From a virus: a stretch of 53,264 bases of DNA. A model generated the notes under the pieces. It made no database searches. It was not told the DNA's origin and saw nothing but the letters and a program-made list of their open reading frames with translations. The stretch spans positions 1 through 53,264 of the IMG/VR virus record IMGVR_UViG_3300044940_000352, one strand, 5' to 3'. The number at the start of each line of letters is the position of its first letter. Position 1 is the stretch's first letter. The translations under genes and the position numbers were made by a program. Positions 7,810-14,448 of the stretch are shown one piece after another.

Positions 7810-8409
7810 ATGAGAACACTTAAAGAGTTAGAAAAAAGACAAGAAGTAATAAGTTACGAAGAATTTGACCCAGAAAATTACGAAAATTGCTGTGTCGAAT
7901 CCTTGGATTATGGCGGTTTGTTAGTATACAAAGAGCAAGGCACACATTATATTGTTATAGACAACGGGGATGGGTATGGAATTTTCAAAACAAAAAATTT
8001 ACCCTGGGATCAAGTAAGCACAGAAACAAAAAGCCGAATCAAAGCTTTGATTAAAAAAAATACAACAAAAGTTGGACAAACCCCTGGGAATGCTAAAATA
8101 GCACCTAACGTGCTTAATAATGCGAATCTCAAGGATGCCGATCTTAAACTTAGAAAAGAAAAACAAAAAAGGAAAATCAGTATAATCAAAATTTACAAAT
8201 CAAACATTATGGTTTGGCTAGATGACGAGAACGGAGATAATGGAGAAACATTACATTTTTACAAGGACAACTATGAAACAGTCTCCGATCTTCCAACTAT
8301 CCAAGAATTAAGAATTGATTTAAACGTTACCTATAAAGACGCAAAAAATCTAAAAGAAACACTTGTCGGTGGATCGACAGGTAGTTTGTTTTTCTACCTT
8401 GCGGGTTAG
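7810..8409 (+). CDS. Hypothetical protein
   Basis: A 199-aa protein expressed from promoter-like copy A. The N-terminal part (to about residue 85) is an alpha/beta segment with YIVIDNGDGYGIFK. A central stretch has Asn/Ala/Leu repeats (NNANLKDADLKL) that look like a few pentapeptide-repeat units, then a very basic linker, then a beta-rich C-terminal part (ISIIKIYKSNIMVWLDDENG). Family not recognised. The stop codon falls inside a strong 12-bp hairpin. The pentapeptide-like stretch may relate it to the next gene. Confidence 0.65.
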   Translation: MRTLKELEKRQEVISYEEFDPENYENCCVESLDYGGLLVYKEQGTHYIVIDNGDGYGIFKTKNLPWDQVSTETKSRIKALIKKNTTKVGQTPGNAKIAPNVLNNANLKDADLKLRKEKQKRKISIIKIYKSNIMVWLDDENGDNGETLHFYKDNYETVSDLPTIQELRIDLNVTYKDAKNLKETLVGGSTGSLFFYLAG

Positions 8410-8447
8410 ATAGCTAGCCCGTAAGGATAGAAAAGTAAGCTTTTCTA
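8380..8447 (+). promoter_or_regulatory. Cluster of hairpins before the pentapeptide-repeat gene
   Basis: AGGTAG/CTACCT flanks a short loop near 8380-8398 and slightly overlaps the next stem. CTTGCGGGTTAG (8398-8409) pairs with CTAGCCCGTAAG (8414-8425) over 12 bp with a 4-base loop. TAGAAAAG (8428-8435) pairs with CTTTTCTA (8440-8447) with a 4-base loop. No T run follows, so these are not simple terminators in the + direction. They lie just before the GAGG at 8455-8458 and may protect mRNA or control translation. Confidence 0.5.
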
Positions 8448-8467
8448 AAAAAATGAGGTATAAAAGA

Positions 8468-9148
8468 ATGAAAAAACTAAGTAAAACTGAGATAGAAACA
8501 ATTTTGGAAAAACATAAATTATGGTTAGAGGGCATAGATGGTGGTGAGAGAGCTGATTTTAAAGACGCTGATTTAAGAAATGTCGATTTCAGAGATGCTG
8601 ATTTTAGAAATGCTGATTTCAAATCGGCTGATTTAAGAGATGCTGATTTAAGAGATGCTGATTTTAGAGATGCTGATTTTAGAAATGCTGATTTCACTTG
8701 TGCAAATCTTATGGATGCTGATTTTAGAAATGCATATTTGGCGAGTGTTAATTTTGCATATGCTAATTTAAGATATTCTGATTTCAGAGACAATAATCTT
8801 AACGATGCTAATTTCAGAGATGCCGATTTAAGATTTACTAATTTTACAAATGCAAATCTTATGAATGCTGATTTTAGAAATGCTAATCTCGAAAACGCTG
8901 ATTTTCGAGGTGCTAAGATATTTCTTTGTGTAGGAGATGGGATATACATAAAAAACATAATTGGTCTTAAATGGCATATTGCATTCACAAAAGACCAGTT
9001 AGCAATCGGATGCGAACAACACTCGATAGAAGAGTGGGAATCTTTCAGCGATGAAAGAATTTCAGAAATAGATTCGAAAGCTTTAAGATTCTGCAAAGAG
9101 TATAAAGATTTTATAATCCCCATAGTTAAGAAAATGAATGGGAGATAA
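8468..9148 (+). CDS. Pentapeptide-repeat protein
   Basis: A 226-aa protein. The start is placed at ATG 8468 with GAGG at 8455-8458; the ATG at 8453 overlaps that site. After a helical N-cap (LSKTEIETILEKHKLWLEG), about residues 30-155 are tandem A(D/N)(L/F)xx pentapeptides that form a right-handed quadrilateral beta-helix. The C-terminal region (HSIEEWESFSDERI...) is the usual tail of phage pentapeptide proteins. Some relatives mimic DNA and protect gyrase, but most have no known role. At DNA level the region is a degenerate 15-base repeat, and neighbouring near-identical units suggest recent slippage. Confidence 0.85.
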   Translation: MKKLSKTEIETILEKHKLWLEGIDGGERADFKDADLRNVDFRDADFRNADFKSADLRDADLRDADFRDADFRNADFTCANLMDADFRNAYLASVNFAYANLRYSDFRDNNLNDANFRDADLRFTNFTNANLMNADFRNANLENADFRGAKIFLCVGDGIYIKNIIGLKWHIAFTKDQLAIGCEQHSIEEWESFSDERISEIDSKALRFCKEYKDFIIPIVKKMNGR

Positions 9149-9164
9149 GAAGGAGATAAAAACG

Positions 9165-9476
9165 ATGAACAAAACAGTAGCTAAAACAATTTTTAATCAG
9201 TTAGGCGGAGATAGATTTCTAGTTATGACAGGGTCGAGTTCTGTCATAATCGAGAATGGCTTGTTATTAAAACTAAAAATAACTAGGGTTGCTAAGTATT
9301 TAGAAATTGTACTGAATGGAAACGATATGTTCGGAAACGATATGTACGATTTAACATTTTTTAATCTTGATCGTAAAAGTGGACAGAAAAAAATCAAAGA
9401 ACAAATAATGGATGTTTACGCCGAGCAGTTAGTTGAGATTTTTGAAAATTATACAAAATTGCGTACTCGGTTATAG
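9165..9476 (+). CDS. Conserved phage protein ('FLxMTG' type), function unknown
   Basis: A 103-aa protein starting at ATG 9165 with AGAAGGAGA upstream (9147-9155); an ATG at 9138 lies inside the previous gene. The pattern GGDRFLVMTG...LLLKL...LEIVLNGNDMYDLTFF...VYAEQLVEIFE matches a small protein found in many unrelated phages with the core 'NKFLAMTGAK...YDVEF...VYADQL'. Its function is unknown. Recognition is by eye. Confidence 0.7.
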   Translation: MNKTVAKTIFNQLGGDRFLVMTGSSSVIIENGLLLKLKITRVAKYLEIVLNGNDMFGNDMYDLTFFNLDRKSGQKKIKEQIMDVYAEQLVEIFENYTKLRTRL

Positions 9477-9480
9477 TAAT

Positions 9481-9690
9481 ATGATTATTTACATAAATGT
9501 TTTAAATGCGGATGGGTCGGTAACAAATATCGACTCATTAGATAGTTCTAAATTTAAAAGCGATTTTGATTTTAGAAAGGAAAGAAACAGAATAATAACT
9601 GAGTATAAAATGTTAGGTTTAGATTGTTTTTGGAATTTTTCCCAGACTTCTAAACCCGTATTTAAGTATAAAAAAGTAGGTAAAAAATGA
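9481..9690 (+). CDS. Hypothetical protein
   Basis: A 69-aa protein. I choose ATG 9481, just after the previous stop, because an upstream ATG at 9433 would overlap the conserved gene by 44 bases. No strong Shine-Dalgarno is seen for either. It ends in an ATGA overlap. The basic C-terminus and the FDFRKERNRIITEYKMLG helix are its only notable parts. Confidence 0.5.
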   Translation: MIIYINVLNADGSVTNIDSLDSSKFKSDFDFRKERNRIITEYKMLGLDCFWNFSQTSKPVFKYKKVGKK

Positions 9691-10067
9691 ATTTAAATTA
9701 TAAAAATATAAGTCTACAAATTCCCGACATAAAACAGTTGAGAAGAAAAGAAGATAGTTTGCAAGAGAATTCATACGAGCTTGTTTGTTTTGCGAAAGGA
9801 TCGGATGGATTAGTTTACTGTGTTCGGTGGGATGAAAAATCAGATGGTAGCTTTGATATAGAAAATCCAAATTCAGTTAAAGAACAAAAAATAAAAATTT
9901 TTAAGTTTGAAGTAGAAATAAAAGTTTTTGAAGATAAAATAACTGAAAATTTTGATTTATTAGATGCGGTCATTGAATACATTTTGTCGCAAAGTATTTT
10001 ACTGGACATTCCAGACTATGAAAAACAGATTTTTGTAAATAGGAATAGTTTGAAAAAACAGGAGTAA
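9687..10067 (+). CDS. Hypothetical protein
   Basis: A 126-aa protein coupled by ATGA to the previous gene. A beta-rich first half (SYELVCFAKGSDGLVYCVRW) is followed by a long helical, acidic second half. No recognised motif; no membrane segment. Confidence 0.6.
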   Translation: MNLNYKNISLQIPDIKQLRRKEDSLQENSYELVCFAKGSDGLVYCVRWDEKSDGSFDIENPNSVKEQKIKIFKFEVEIKVFEDKITENFDLLDAVIEYILSQSILLDIPDYEKQIFVNRNSLKKQE

Positions 10068-10072
10068 AGAGT

Positions 10073-10432
10073 ATGGATTTAGAAAATAGTGAAAAACTTT
10101 GTAATTATTTAGACCAAAAACTAAATTTAAAAAATGTTCAGGTTATTATTTTAAAACACAGGCTTAATAAAAATAGAATTATACTTGATAGTTTTGGAAA
10201 TCAAAAAAGCTTAGAGCAGTACTATGATCTTTTCCAGCCCATGAACAATCAAGTAGCTAATACAATAACAGATTTAATCGAGCCGATGGTTTTAGATTTA
10301 GCTGAGACAATTCAATTTTTTATGAATGACCATAATATAAAATCCAATTGGATTTTCGGTTTTACTGATTCAGCGATTTTAGAATTGGAAGACATAGCCT
10401 GTTTTAGAAATCAAGTTAAAAGCAGAATTTAA
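10073..10432 (+). CDS. Hypothetical protein
   Basis: A 119-aa protein with a Shine-Dalgarno AGGAG just upstream (about 10060-10064). It is largely helical, with a LIEPMVLDLAETIQFFM segment that is amphipathic rather than membrane-spanning. Family not recognised. The stop codon is directly followed by promoter-like copy B, so this is the last gene of its unit. Confidence 0.6.
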   Translation: MDLENSEKLCNYLDQKLNLKNVQVIILKHRLNKNRIILDSFGNQKSLEQYYDLFQPMNNQVANTITDLIEPMVLDLAETIQFFMNDHNIKSNWIFGFTDSAILELEDIACFRNQVKSRI

Positions 10433-10433
10433 A

Positions 10434-10484
10434 GCGACACTTTTTCTTTTTAGTTTACTTTTATAAATGAAAGAGGTAAAAACG
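10434..10484 (+). promoter_or_regulatory. GCGACAC promoter-like element, copy B
   Basis: GCGACAC at 10434-10440, a pyrimidine tract, TTTACTT, TATAAA at 10462-10467 and GAAAGAGG ending at 10477, then the ATG at 10485. It is essentially identical to copy F over the whole element, including the start codon. Confidence 0.75.
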
Positions 10485-10840
10485 ATGGAAATTAAATTAA
10501 GTCAAAATGGCAATCAGAGATTAAAAAAATAATCTTTATTATTTGCAAATATCAGGAATTGGTTCAAAAGATAGACGAAAATCATAAATTTAGAATGGAT
10601 CTTATACAGATGGATTCTGAGTTTCACGTTGAAAAAGTAGAAGAATACGAATACATAATATATGCGAAAAATTTAGAGAATAATCAAGAGTTGACTTGGA
10701 TAATTGTTGATGGTATTGCGGAAGAAAGAAAAATCCATACTTTGAAAAAGGAATTAGACCATCCCGTATTTCAAATAGAATGTATGTCGGATATATACAA
10801 AGATGAGGTCAGCACAACGCAATCATTTCATCGTGATTGA
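10485..10840 (+). CDS. Frameshifted gene (programmed -1 slip or broken gene)
   Basis: ATG 10485, with the standard GAAAGAGG of copy B, opens a 15-codon frame that stops at 10530-10532. Just before that stop lies A-AAA-AAA after TTA, a canonical -1 slippery heptamer. A -1 slip there joins it to the long frame that runs to 10840 without interruption (IIFIICKYQELVQKIDENHK onward, about 100 further residues). That long frame has only a TTG at 10559 with no Shine-Dalgarno of its own. Either the gene uses programmed frameshifting, or a one-base change has broken it, or translation starts at the TTG. Protein family not recognised. Confidence 0.5.
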
Positions 10841-10857
10841 TCTCTCAAACACAGTTT

Positions 10858-10890
10858 CCCGGTTCTGTTCAAAAACCGGGGTTTATTTTA
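10858..10890 (+). terminator. Intrinsic terminator
   Basis: CCCGGTT (10858-10864) pairs with AACCGGG (10874-10880), followed by a T-rich tract. It separates the frameshifted gene from promoter-like copy C. Confidence 0.75.
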
Positions 10891-10891
10891 A

Positions 10892-10942
10892 GCGACACTT
10901 TTTTAATTTGTTTTACTTACATTAATGAAAGAGGTAAAAACG
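10892..10942 (+). promoter_or_regulatory. GCGACAC promoter-like element, copy C
   Basis: GCGACAC at 10892-10898, a T tract, TTTACTT at 10913-10919, CATTAA at 10920-10925, GAAAGAGG ending at 10935 and ATG at 10943. Confidence 0.75.
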
Positions 10943-11119
10943 ATGAACAAAACAGAATTAAATCAAATAATTGAGAATGCAAATAACCGTTTTGGATACG
11001 AAAGATTTTCGTTTATAACTGGTTACAAGACCAGATATGGATTGCTCAACAAAAACGGGGTTGTGGAAAGAGTAATGGATAAAAAAGCATTTATCGCTCA
11101 TATCACTGAGCAATTCTAA
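10943..11119 (+). CDS. Small hypothetical protein
   Basis: A 58-aa protein. The start is ATG 10943, at the standard spacing from GAAAGAGG; the in-frame ATG at 10925 is part of the promoter/Shine-Dalgarno element itself. The sequence (ELNQIIENANNRFGYERFSF, then RYGLLNKNGVVERVMDKKAF) is alpha/beta and of unknown family. The hammerhead ribozyme begins two bases after its stop codon, so its message would be cut just downstream. Confidence 0.6.
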   Translation: MNKTELNQIIENANNRFGYERFSFITGYKTRYGLLNKNGVVERVMDKKAFIAHITEQF

Positions 11120-11120
11120 A

Positions 11121-11181
11121 ACCTCACTGATGAGCTTTAAATAAGCGAAACCTTCCCATGCAACTGGGAATGGTCTGAGGT
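11121..11181 (+). ncRNA. Type I hammerhead ribozyme
   Basis: All core elements of a self-cleaving hammerhead are present in order. Stem I 5' strand ACCTCA is at 11121-11126 and the core CTGATGA at 11127-11133. Stem II is GCTT (11134-11137) with AAGC (11143-11146) around a 5-base loop. The core GAAA is at 11147-11150. Stem III is CC-TTCCCA (11151-11158) with TGGGAA-(bulged T)-GG (11165-11173) and a 6-base loop. The cleavage triplet GTC is at 11173-11175 and stem I 3' strand TGAGGT at 11176-11181. Cleavage is predicted after C11175. The open stem is stem I, hence type I. The TGAGG of stem I is also the Shine-Dalgarno for ATG 11190, so folding hides it and cleavage should free it. Confidence 0.88.
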
Positions 11182-11189
11182 ACAAAACG

Positions 11190-12059
11190 ATGAAAACAGA
11201 TACTAAATATTTTAAAGCTTTATACGATTTTTGTGTAAATTCCGAAAAATTAACACAAAAAGACATTTGCGAATTTTGCAAAAATTACAAATCACAAAAT
11301 CTTGTAAATGTATCGCAAAAAGAGTCTTTGGCGTTTGCAAAAACTGTCATGCAAAAAAGAGCCGAAAGAAAACAAATCAAAGATGCAGAATTTGAAACTT
11401 TGAGAGATAGGTACAATTTGTCCAAGGTTTCTATTCTTTCTGAGTTATTTTTGGAAAAGTTTAAGTTCCTTGCGATCACCAAAAACCGAACAGTTTTTAC
11501 TGCAAGCGATGAAGAATTCGAATTGCTTAAAAGATATAAAACTGCCAAGTCAGGCAAGTACTTAAACTCACAATCGATTTACAGTGTTAATTTTTGTCTA
11601 TCGGACATTGATAGCGTTCCCAGAAAATTCCTTGTGATTGACGGGATTATCAATAAAAAGATTTACTCAAAAACCGTGAAACAAGGAATCACTTTGATCG
11701 ATGCGGAAGTTTTTGTGCAAGATGGTCGAGACATTGAAGCAAAAAGAGTTAAGATTGCGGTTCGTGGGAATTTTGCATATCACTCTGAAATTTCATGGGG
11801 CGACGCGATCGAAGGTTTGTACAAAAAAATCGATAAATCAGTCAAAAAATACTTTCGGCTCAACAATGTCACTTTAGATACTAAGATGACAAGAAGACTT
11901 TACTCTGAAATCACAGGGGCTTGTAGTTTTGGAGTAAATGAGTTTTGTAAAAAGTATGGCTTGGAAAATACAAAAGAAATTGCAGTCCGAGACTTGCTTC
12001 CAATTTTGGAAAGTGAAAACGCTTATGGATTGCAAATTTTGAAAAAAGCTTTAATATGA
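11190..12059 (+). CDS. Hypothetical protein downstream of the hammerhead ribozyme
   Basis: A 289-aa protein that I do not recognise. The N-terminal 90 residues are helical and basic (QKDICEFCKNYK, QKRAERKQIKDAEFE). The centre (YSVNFCLSDIDSVPRKFLVIDG, KRVKIAVRGNF) is beta-rich, and the C-terminus (YSEITGACSFGVNEFCKKYG, LPILESENAYGLQILKKAL) is helical again. GAGG at 11177-11180 is its Shine-Dalgarno, 9 bases before the ATG, and lies in the 3' strand of hammerhead stem I. No GCGACAC element precedes it, so it is expected to be read from copy C through the ribozyme. An intrinsic terminator follows. Confidence 0.7.
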   Translation: MKTDTKYFKALYDFCVNSEKLTQKDICEFCKNYKSQNLVNVSQKESLAFAKTVMQKRAERKQIKDAEFETLRDRYNLSKVSILSELFLEKFKFLAITKNRTVFTASDEEFELLKRYKTAKSGKYLNSQSIYSVNFCLSDIDSVPRKFLVIDGIINKKIYSKTVKQGITLIDAEVFVQDGRDIEAKRVKIAVRGNFAYHSEISWGDAIEGLYKKIDKSVKKYFRLNNVTLDTKMTRRLYSEITGACSFGVNEFCKKYGLENTKEIAVRDLLPILESENAYGLQILKKALI

Positions 12060-12066
12060 GATTTAA

Positions 12067-12094
12067 GGGAACCGATTTGGTTCCCTTTTTTTTT
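12067..12094 (+). terminator. Intrinsic terminator
   Basis: GGGAACC (12067-12073) pairs with GGTTCCC (12079-12085), followed by a long T run. The arms are identical to those of the terminator at 15136. Confidence 0.9.
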
Positions 12095-12101
12095 ATTCTA
12101 A

Positions 12102-12149
12102 GCGACACTTTTTTTTAGTTTACTTTTATAAATGAAAGAGGTAAAAACG
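12102..12149 (+). promoter_or_regulatory. GCGACAC promoter-like element, copy D
   Basis: GCGACAC at 12102-12108, a T8 run, TTTACTT, TATAAA at 12127-12132, GAAAGAGG, then ATG 12150. The spacing from GCGACAC to TATAAA is 25 rather than the 28 found in the other copies, a three-base shortening in the T tract. Confidence 0.75.
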
Positions 12150-12473
12150 ATGAGAACAGTAGAAAAACAAAATATTGAACTAGATAGTTCGGTTGATTTA
12201 TATCAAGAAACCATTACGGTTTATGGTGAGGATTCGGATGGAAATCTTTTATTTTCTATCGATGTCAACGGTAAGACAATTCCTCAAGCCTATGCAGAAA
12301 TCGGGAAAATTGTAAATTACAGAGAGTTCTGTGAAATTGTGCAAATTGCCCGATGGAAATACAGTAAGGAGCTTAAAGAGCACAACGAAAGAAACGCTGA
12401 TTCATATGCCTCTTATTGGAGAGGGAGTCGAGGAAAATCTTACTCTCACTATCGCAGAGAGTACGGAGCTTAA
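12150..12473 (+). CDS. Hypothetical protein
   Basis: A 107-aa protein starting at ATG 12150, at standard distance from GAAAGAGG; the ATG at 12132 belongs to the upstream element. An acidic beta-like N-terminal half (DLYQETITVYGEDSDGNLLF) is followed by a Tyr/Arg/Ser-rich basic tail (YASYWRGSRGKSYSHYRREY) that could bind nucleic acid. Family not recognised. It forms a single-gene unit with its own terminator. Confidence 0.6.
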   Translation: MRTVEKQNIELDSSVDLYQETITVYGEDSDGNLLFSIDVNGKTIPQAYAEIGKIVNYREFCEIVQIARWKYSKELKEHNERNADSYASYWRGSRGKSYSHYRREYGA

Positions 12474-12479
12474 TTTCAG

Positions 12480-12518
12480 AATCCTTCCAAGATTAAAAAC
12501 CTTGGGAGGATTTTTTTT
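12480..12518 (+). terminator. Intrinsic terminator
   Basis: AATCCTTCCAAG (12480-12491) pairs with CTTGGGAGGATT (12501-12512) over 12 bp with one G-U pair, followed by a T run to 12518. Confidence 0.9.
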
Positions 12519-12521
12519 GTG

Positions 12522-12574
12522 ACGACACTTTTTTAATTTGTTTTACTTATATTAATAACAGGAGAATAAATAAA
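12522..12574 (+). promoter_or_regulatory. GCGACAC promoter-like element, copy E (variant)
   Basis: ACGACAC at 12522-12528, a T tract, TTTACTT, TATTAA at 12550-12555. The downstream part differs from the other copies: the Shine-Dalgarno is CAGGAGA and the spacer to ATG 12575 is AT-rich. The upstream core is conserved while the translation signal is not, which supports a transcriptional role for the core. Confidence 0.65.
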
Positions 12575-13348
12575 ATGAATCAATCAATTTTACCAAAATC
12601 AGCTTTGGCGGTTTGTAAGCATTCTGATCGTACAGATAAATATAGATTTATCTCTACTTTGGAAGTTATCAAAGAAGCCGAAAAATACGGTTGGAACGTG
12701 GTTAGAACCGGTGAGGCAAATTTAAGAAAGAAATCTATCGAGCGAGGAATCGATGGTTTTCAGAAACATATAATCATCATGGAACATCCAAATTTTCGTG
12801 ATGGCAAGAAATCAATTCAGTTTTGCATTCGGAATTCTCATAACGGTACTTCCGGTTTGCAGTTGTTTATCGGATGTATGGTCGTGGCTTGTGCTAACCA
12901 GTTATTTTCCAAAGATATGCTGGGAAAAGGAAATGCAATTTCGATCCGGCACTCTGAAAACGGATTTCAAGCGATGAAAACATTTATTTCTCAGTTCGAT
13001 TTACTGGTAAATAAATTTGCAAATGGAATTAGACGTTTCGAGGAAAAAGTTCTTTCCCCAGAACAAGTAAAAGTTTTCGCTCAAAAAGCTATCGAGTTAA
13101 GATACGATTCAGAGCAGTTCAATCAAAGTACTGTAGAAGAATCTGTGCGATGCTTACACTTTGAACAAAAAGAAGACAATCTTTGGAATGTTTTGAATCG
13201 AGTTCAAGAGTCGTTGGTTAGGGGAAACTTGCATATTGTTTCGAAAAAAGGCAAGTTAAGAAGAACTAGAAAAATTAAATCTATGGAGGTACTTGTCGAT
13301 TTAAACACAAAACTATTAAATCTTGCTAACGATTTAGTCGAAGCATAA
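12575..13348 (+). CDS. DUF932 / TIGR03299-like phage-plasmid protein
   Basis: A 257-aa protein with the DUF932 pattern: YRFISTLEVIKEAEKYGWNV near residue 30, GFQKHIIIMEHP, a central IRNSHNGTSGLQLFIGCMVV segment, IRHSENGFQAM and a C-terminal VLNRVQESLVRGNL...GKLRRTRKIKSM. The family is widespread on phages and plasmids and its biochemical role is not established. It is somewhat short for the family and has its own promoter-like element and terminator, as a stand-alone early-type unit would. Confidence 0.8.
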   Translation: MNQSILPKSALAVCKHSDRTDKYRFISTLEVIKEAEKYGWNVVRTGEANLRKKSIERGIDGFQKHIIIMEHPNFRDGKKSIQFCIRNSHNGTSGLQLFIGCMVVACANQLFSKDMLGKGNAISIRHSENGFQAMKTFISQFDLLVNKFANGIRRFEEKVLSPEQVKVFAQKAIELRYDSEQFNQSTVEESVRCLHFEQKEDNLWNVLNRVQESLVRGNLHIVSKKGKLRRTRKIKSMEVLVDLNTKLLNLANDLVEA

Positions 13349-13370
13349 AATCTCTCACAACAATTTACTA

Positions 13371-13402
13371 TACCCGTCAATTTTTTGGCGGGTATTTTTT
13401 TT
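13371..13402 (+). terminator. Intrinsic terminator
   Basis: TACCCGTC (13371-13378) pairs with GGCGGGTA (13387-13394) with one T-G wobble, followed by eight T residues. It ends the DUF932 unit; the next gene has a strong AAGGAG Shine-Dalgarno but no promoter-like element, so some read-through or an unseen promoter is needed. Confidence 0.85.
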
Positions 13403-13416
13403 AAGGAGTAAAAAAA

Positions 13417-14028
13417 ATGAATAAAATAATAGAAAAAATAATTAATAAAAAAACTAATTTAAACAATTTCATTTTAGTTGAACCATCTAAGAATAAAAAA
13501 GTAAATCGGTTTATTGCAACTGATTTAAGTTCTCTAGTCGTTGTTCAATCTGATTTATTTGGGAAGTATTGGAGTAAGTCACAATATTTAAGGTATCCAG
13601 AATTAGATGGATTCAATATTGCCGACTTTCATGTAAAATTAAAAGAAGAATGGAGGAATGTGATTAAATTAAAAGTATCGGAAAGTGTCTACAAGCTGAA
13701 TTTAAAAAAAGAAAAAGGTGTTAAGAAAAAAGATAAAATAAAATACGTTAGTATTATTCCTTTTTGTAATGTATGTATCGACGTGTTTTATTTTAATTTA
13801 TTGATTGGTGAAAACTGGACAGTAATGCTTAATAAACCGGTACCGCAAAAGTTAACGTTTATTAATGAAGATAAAAATATTTTGTTTGTAGTTTGTCCGT
13901 TCAGGCACGAATTCGTACAAAGTATAGAAAACGACCCCAGTTTTTTAAAACAGAATCATCTTGCTAGTAACGTGGAAGCCAAAGAAGTGAGAAACTTTTT
14001 GGATGCTTACCATGTTCTTGTGGAGTAG
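13417..14028 (+). CDS. Hypothetical protein
   Basis: A 203-aa basic protein with TTAAGGAG upstream. It has mixed alpha/beta content with a lysine-rich centre (YKLNLKKEKGVKKKDK) and a hydrophobic beta segment (YVSIIPFCNVCIDVFYFNLL) that is probably a buried core. Family not recognised. It ends 3 bases before the next gene. Confidence 0.6.
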   Translation: MNKIIEKIINKKTNLNNFILVEPSKNKKVNRFIATDLSSLVVVQSDLFGKYWSKSQYLRYPELDGFNIADFHVKLKEEWRNVIKLKVSESVYKLNLKKEKGVKKKDKIKYVSIIPFCNVCIDVFYFNLLIGENWTVMLNKPVPQKLTFINEDKNILFVVCPFRHEFVQSIENDPSFLKQNHLASNVEAKEVRNFLDAYHVLVE

Positions 14029-14031
14029 ATT

Positions 14032-14397
14032 ATGCAATGGTCAAAAATAAAACACAAAAGAAAATTTAAGAGGTATCTTATTGCCGTTGCAAAAGGAGCT
14101 GATTTTGGTGATAGACTAAGAATATTAATGTCTTTGTTTGGTGATAGAAAGTCAAGTTGTACTTTTTTTGTCAAACCATCGGAAGAAGTTCCTTTGACTT
14201 TAACAGTCGTTGCGGTGATAGAAGAATCCAATCTATTTGCGATTTATGGTTTTGATATATTAGACAAAATAGAAAAAAGTAAACTATCGGGGGATAGTTA
14301 TTTTTCTGATTTTGTTTCTTTTCATGACCTTTATCGAGGTGGGGATTTAGTTCTGGACTTGCCAAATTATGTTCAAGAGTTCGTGAATAATAAATAA
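14032..14397 (+). CDS. Hypothetical protein
   Basis: A 121-aa protein in an operon with the previous gene. The basic N-terminus (SKIKHKRKFKRYLIAVAKG) is followed by alternating beta strands. No motif recognised. Its stop codon directly precedes promoter-like copy F. Confidence 0.6.
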   Translation: MQWSKIKHKRKFKRYLIAVAKGADFGDRLRILMSLFGDRKSSCTFFVKPSEEVPLTLTVVAVIEESNLFAIYGFDILDKIEKSKLSGDSYFSDFVSFHDLYRGGDLVLDLPNYVQEFVNNK

Positions 14398-14448
14398 GCG
14401 ACACTTTTTCTTTTTAGTTTACTTTTATAAATGAAAGAGGTAAAAACG
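14398..14448 (+). promoter_or_regulatory. GCGACAC promoter-like element, copy F
   Basis: GCGACAC at 14398-14404, a pyrimidine tract, TTTACTT, TATAAA at 14426-14431, GAAAGAGG and ATG 14449. It is the same as copy B throughout. Confidence 0.75.

Noticed and set aside
8350-9123. Long minus-strand reading frame opposite the pentapeptide-repeat gene
   Set aside because: Its repetitive product (KSASLKSA-type) is the antisense shadow of the pentapeptide repeats; it has no ribosome site.
10925-10942. Upstream ATG before the 10943 gene (also 12132 and 8453 for their genes)
   Set aside because: These ATGs lie in or before the Shine-Dalgarno (GAAAGAGG or GAGG); the downstream ATG has proper spacing.
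12331-12522. 63-aa frame overlapping the 12150 gene
   Set aside because: It is an out-of-frame shadow that runs through the terminator hairpin and has no ribosome site.
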